DNA of 64,000 bases from Dioscorea cayenensis subsp. rotundata (lineage: Eukaryota; Streptophyta; Magnoliopsida; Dioscoreales; Dioscoreaceae): assembly GCF_009730915.1 (NCBI RefSeq), contig NW_024087259.1, forward strand, positions 1-64,000, in the 5' to 3' direction. The first letter of the stretch is position 1. The number at the start of each line of letters is the position of its first letter. A model generated the notes under the pieces. The model was not told the DNA's origin. It was given only the letters and a program-made list of their open reading frames with translations, and did not search any database. Position numbers and translations under genes: made by a program. This document shows positions 60,988 to 64,000 of the stretch, piece after piece.

Positions 60988-62712
60988 ATCATCAAAGGCC
61001 ACTCACCTTCTTAACCATCACTTCTTCCTAACAATGAGACTCTTTACTTAGGTTTTTTAAAGAAAATTTTGATCTTTCACAGAGTCATCCCTATCAGTTG
61101 GTTTCTTCTGCATATCATAGTTTGGAGTCTGGACAATAATCTTGTTGTGGACAAGGTTTTTTTTTTTTCCCCATTATAGTTGTTACCTTTTTTTCGATCT
61201 TGCCAGAGGCCAGGAGCTTCACATCAATTTCTCATATGGGTTTGATCCAATATACACATTGCATGATGCTGTTATCATGCCTTTGCCAGCTACATGAATT
61301 TTGAAAAGTTGAATAAACCACTTAAATTAAAGAAAGGAGAGAACAAGCAACAAATCCCACACTAGAGATGGCGGAGACAAAACAACAGCAAACATCATAC
61401 CACTAGGCGTGGTAACAACGAAGGAACCAGAAATAGACAGAGAAAAAGAAAACACAACACAACTGATAAAAGCGAGTAACAGGCCTCCTCAAGCCCCAAC
61501 ACGCTACATGAAATTCTGTTTTGGGTGGTCTAGCTTTTGAAATTTGTGCCTTTGTGGCCTATTCTCTTGCCATTTATTAATTGGATTTGGAACAAAATAT
61601 ATATCTATATAGCATGATGGCACATGCTTTGATTAATAATATATATGAGTTTTATATCTTGTTGGAAATAGAGGTCAGCAAGATGATAATCAATAGTTTG
61701 TAGAGTCACACAGTGGAGATCAAAGATGATGGAGTAGTCTAGTAGAAGAATGCTTTTCATTTGGATATCTGCCAAACTATCATGAAATTCAAGATGTAGG
61801 GACTTCTTCTTCTTCTTCTTCAAGTTGTTTATTCTCTATTCAAGTATCTTTATTGCCTTTATAATCATATTCTTCATTATCATTGTCAGTGATTAGCTGC
61901 TCCTTTTTAGGATTGGGTTTGATGATCATCAAAGCTTGCACCGAAGCAATTGGATATGGTGGTGTGTTTTATAGCTGGTGACCAGGGTCCGTGAGCTGCT
62001 CAAGTTCATTTCCAAAGAAGGCATTAAAGAGGCACCCATCATTAAGGTTAGTTTTATTACATGTACTATGGGCAAAACAAATAAGTTAGTATAGTTTAGT
62101 GACTAAAATAAATATTTTTTATTTTGAAAAGATAAAATGACTTCTTTAAAAATTTTGAAAGATAAAAATACTCTTTCACAGGGTGGTTGTTACTCCTTTT
62201 TTCCTCCCAACTCAAAGTTTGAATGTACTAATTTTACCATTGAATTGCCTAATTATTTTTTAAAAAATATTTATATACCTGTCGTTAATTTTTTATTATA
62301 TTATATGGCAAATGATTTTACAAAAATAATGCTAATGTGAGCGATAATAGCACTGATGTATTTAATAGAGTTTTAAGAATTATCTACATGTTCATGTAAT
62401 CAAAACAAAATCTTTTTCAGAGAAAAAAAAAATTTGTTGGGTAGAAGACGAACTCTGACAGAGACCTAGACCTCAGAGTCTTCACAGGTGACAGGTCCAT
62501 CCCACCAACAACACTTTACTCGGCCCTACAGCATAAAGGTTTGCAAATGGTCAAAGTTTTTTATATTTGTTTATTTGAAAAGTTGCTTTCCAGGTACAAA
62601 ATGCATCTAAATTTTGTTGGTTGGTGATATGAAGATGAGCTCTTTCCATTATAATTATATCCAGTGTATCCATTTTTTGAAATAGAGAAGAAGAAGAAGA
62701 AGAAAAGATTAG
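60988..62712. other. Spacer after profilin; possible reductase-exon relic inside
   Basis: Mostly non-coding. Around 61912-62045 a stretch contains FDDHQSLH in one frame and ELLKFISKEGIKEAPIIK in another, ending at a GTTAG donor-like site. This recalls exon 2 of PCBER/PLR-type reductases (FDDHQSLV...LKLVEAIKEAG), but is degenerate. Purine-rich (GAA)n leader sequence lies just before 62713. Confidence 0.35.
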
Positions 62713-62919
62713 ATGGAGATGGATGAGAGGAAGGAGGAAGAGAAGAAGATGAAAATTTTAATAATAGGTGGATGTGGTTATATTGGGAGGAAGCTGGTTA
62801 AGGCCAGCTTAGCTCTCAATTACCAAACTTACATCCTTTATCGCCCTCAAAATGCTTCCTCTAGGGAGAAGTCTCAACTGCTCATGGAATTCAAAATCAT
62901 GGGAGCTCTCCTTCTTCAA
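62713..62919 (+). CDS. First exon of a pinoresinol/isoflavone-reductase-like gene (partial)
   Basis: NADPH-dependent reductases of this family (PLR, PCBER, IFR) act in lignan and isoflavonoid synthesis in the cytosol. The 69 codons begin MEMDERKEEEKKMKILIIGG. They contain the Rossmann NADPH-binding motif GGCGYIGRKLV (family: GGTGYIG), then ASLALNYQTYILYRP and SQLLMEFKIMGALLL, the usual end of exon 1. A GTATGT donor at 62920 follows. No second exon could be found in the remaining 1.1 kb; it may lie beyond the window, or this is an orphan exon. The Thr-to-Cys change in the glycine motif and the lack of a following exon leave function doubtful. Confidence 0.55.
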
Positions 62920-63657
62920 GTATGTTTTTCCTTTCTATTTATTTATTTTCTTGTTTATCTTCTTTATTCAAAAGATTTCCTTTTATTTTTTCTCTTTTTG
63001 TGTTTTAATGTATATTCATAATTAAGTCTGGAATTTCCATAGTCTAAAATTTGGGTCAAGTTTGTCTTGGCCACAAAATAAAAGATTTGCTCAGATCTTT
63101 TCATGTGACCCACATTAACTGCCTTTGTTAAATGGATGATCACATTGTTATTATTATTATTTTTTCTGGAAGGAATTGTGACAAATCACCTATATCATTC
63201 AAACCCTTGACCCTTGAGTAAAGAGGGGAATGAAGCACAGACTATTTTAGTGCTGCAGATTGTAGTCATATGAAATGTTTTATTAATTGGAGGGTTAGAA
63301 AGTACATATTTTTATTTTATGAACTAAAATAGATAATAATTCTAGCGTTAATTAGAGATATTTGATGGTTTTAAATTATACAAAGTTATAAACATATATA
63401 TTATATCTTCCATCTATTTAGAAGGTAAATTGAAAACTATAGACCTGTAGTTTGTCTATAGTTTTACACACACACACATCAAGGTTATTCAAGATTAAGA
63501 TTACAAATTGACTTCCCAACTTCCTGAAAACAATGAAGTATCTCAAACATATGTATATATATATCAATAGTTGAATATAAACAAATAATTAAGAAAATAT
63601 GTTTGATAAATATAATTTGTACAAGTAATTTTTTTTTATTGAAAAGTGTTTGTTTCA
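62920..63657. other. Intron or spacer after the reductase-like exon
   Basis: AT-rich sequence with a (CA)n run at 63464-63478. No exon of the reductase family recognised. Confidence 0.5.
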
Positions 63658-63805
63658 AGGGATTTGGAGTTACATGTAACTCCAAATCCCCTACCTTTTT
63701 AAAATCCGGTGTTTGTTTTAATGTATTTCATTTTTTATGTGTTTTTGAAATCCCATCATTGAGGGATTTTGGTTTACGGCCAAAATGACCGTAAAACCAA
63801 ATCCC
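63658..63805. repeat. Foldback segment with two palindromes
   Basis: A perfect 32-base palindrome occupies 63659-63690 (GGGATTTGGAGTTACA and its complement). A second inverted pair, GGGATTTTGGTTTACGG at 63763-63779 and CCGTAAAACCAAATCCC at 63789-63805, follows. The outer arms GGGATTT and AAATCCC also pair across the block, suggesting a small MITE or foldback element about 148 bp long. No target duplication was established. Confidence 0.7.
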
Positions 63806-63819
63806 GGGAGTTCAAAACC

Positions 63820-64000
63820 AGTATATATGCATATGTATATATACATACATATATATACATATATAAAAATCTATACATATACACATACACATATACATAT
63901 ATACACATACACATATATGTATACACATACTATACATACATACATTTATATATACATACATGTATGTATATACATTCCCTAGATATACCTATATATAGTA
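63820..64000. repeat. CATATA/TATACA microsatellite
   Basis: Nearly continuous alternation of ATATAC, ACATAC and CATATA units to the window edge. Reading frames across it (poly Ile/Tyr/Thr/His) are meaningless. Confidence 0.95.

Noticed and set aside
63785-63982. Open frame of Tyr/Ile/His/Thr repeats
   Set aside because: Translation of a CATATA microsatellite.

Overview
This is a stretch of a flowering-plant nuclear genome. The genes have many introns, AT-rich introns and spacers, abundant TA microsatellites and MITEs, and encode plant-specific families: a plastid sigma factor, R2R3 and SHAQKYF MYBs, a mitochondrial LpxA, and a YbeY-HAD fusion. Coding GC is modest, unlike grasses. A non-grass monocot would fit, but that is an inference. 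All exon borders were placed by hand from GT/AG signals, protein homology and reading-frame arithmetic; they were not tested against transcripts.

Layout. 1-371: the 5' end of a gene leaving the window on the minus strand (COG5-like) with a duplicated upstream flank. About 450-9568: a degenerate Mutator-like DNA transposon (MULE) carrying two convergent genes, a DUF1985/plant-mobile-domain-like gene on the plus strand and a MURA transposase on the minus strand. Its introns and spacers hold unusually regular arrays of a GTTTAA motif every ~21 bp. 10141-13511: LpxA (+). 13512-18473: long spacer with a four-copy ~155-bp tandem repeat. 18474-19286: short CCHC/SHAQKYF MYB-related repressor (+). 22143-25014: plastid sigma factor SIG6 (-). 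25247-25319: tRNA-Val(UAC). 25694-26562: subgroup-14 R2R3 MYB (+). 30137-33181: MND1 (+). 34921-38723: epsin (+). 40245-45262: type B histone acetyltransferase HAG2/HAT1 (-), head to head with 46052-51936, the YbeY-HAD fusion (+). 53627-57274: Derlin-1-like (+). 58118-60987: profilin gene with an in-frame stop at codon 18 (+). 62713-62919: first exon of a pinoresinol/isoflavone-reductase-like gene (+). The window ends in foldback palindromes and a CATATA-type microsatellite.

The host genes are ordinary, unlinked housekeeping and regulatory genes: meiosis, endocytosis, chromatin assembly, chloroplast transcription and rRNA maturation, ERAD and actin. They do not form a pathway cluster. The most unusual material is the MULE with its phased ~21-bp motif arrays. 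Next come the interrupted profilin, an R2R3 MYB with changes at normally invariant positions, and three inverted-repeat elements, one with a nested palindrome.
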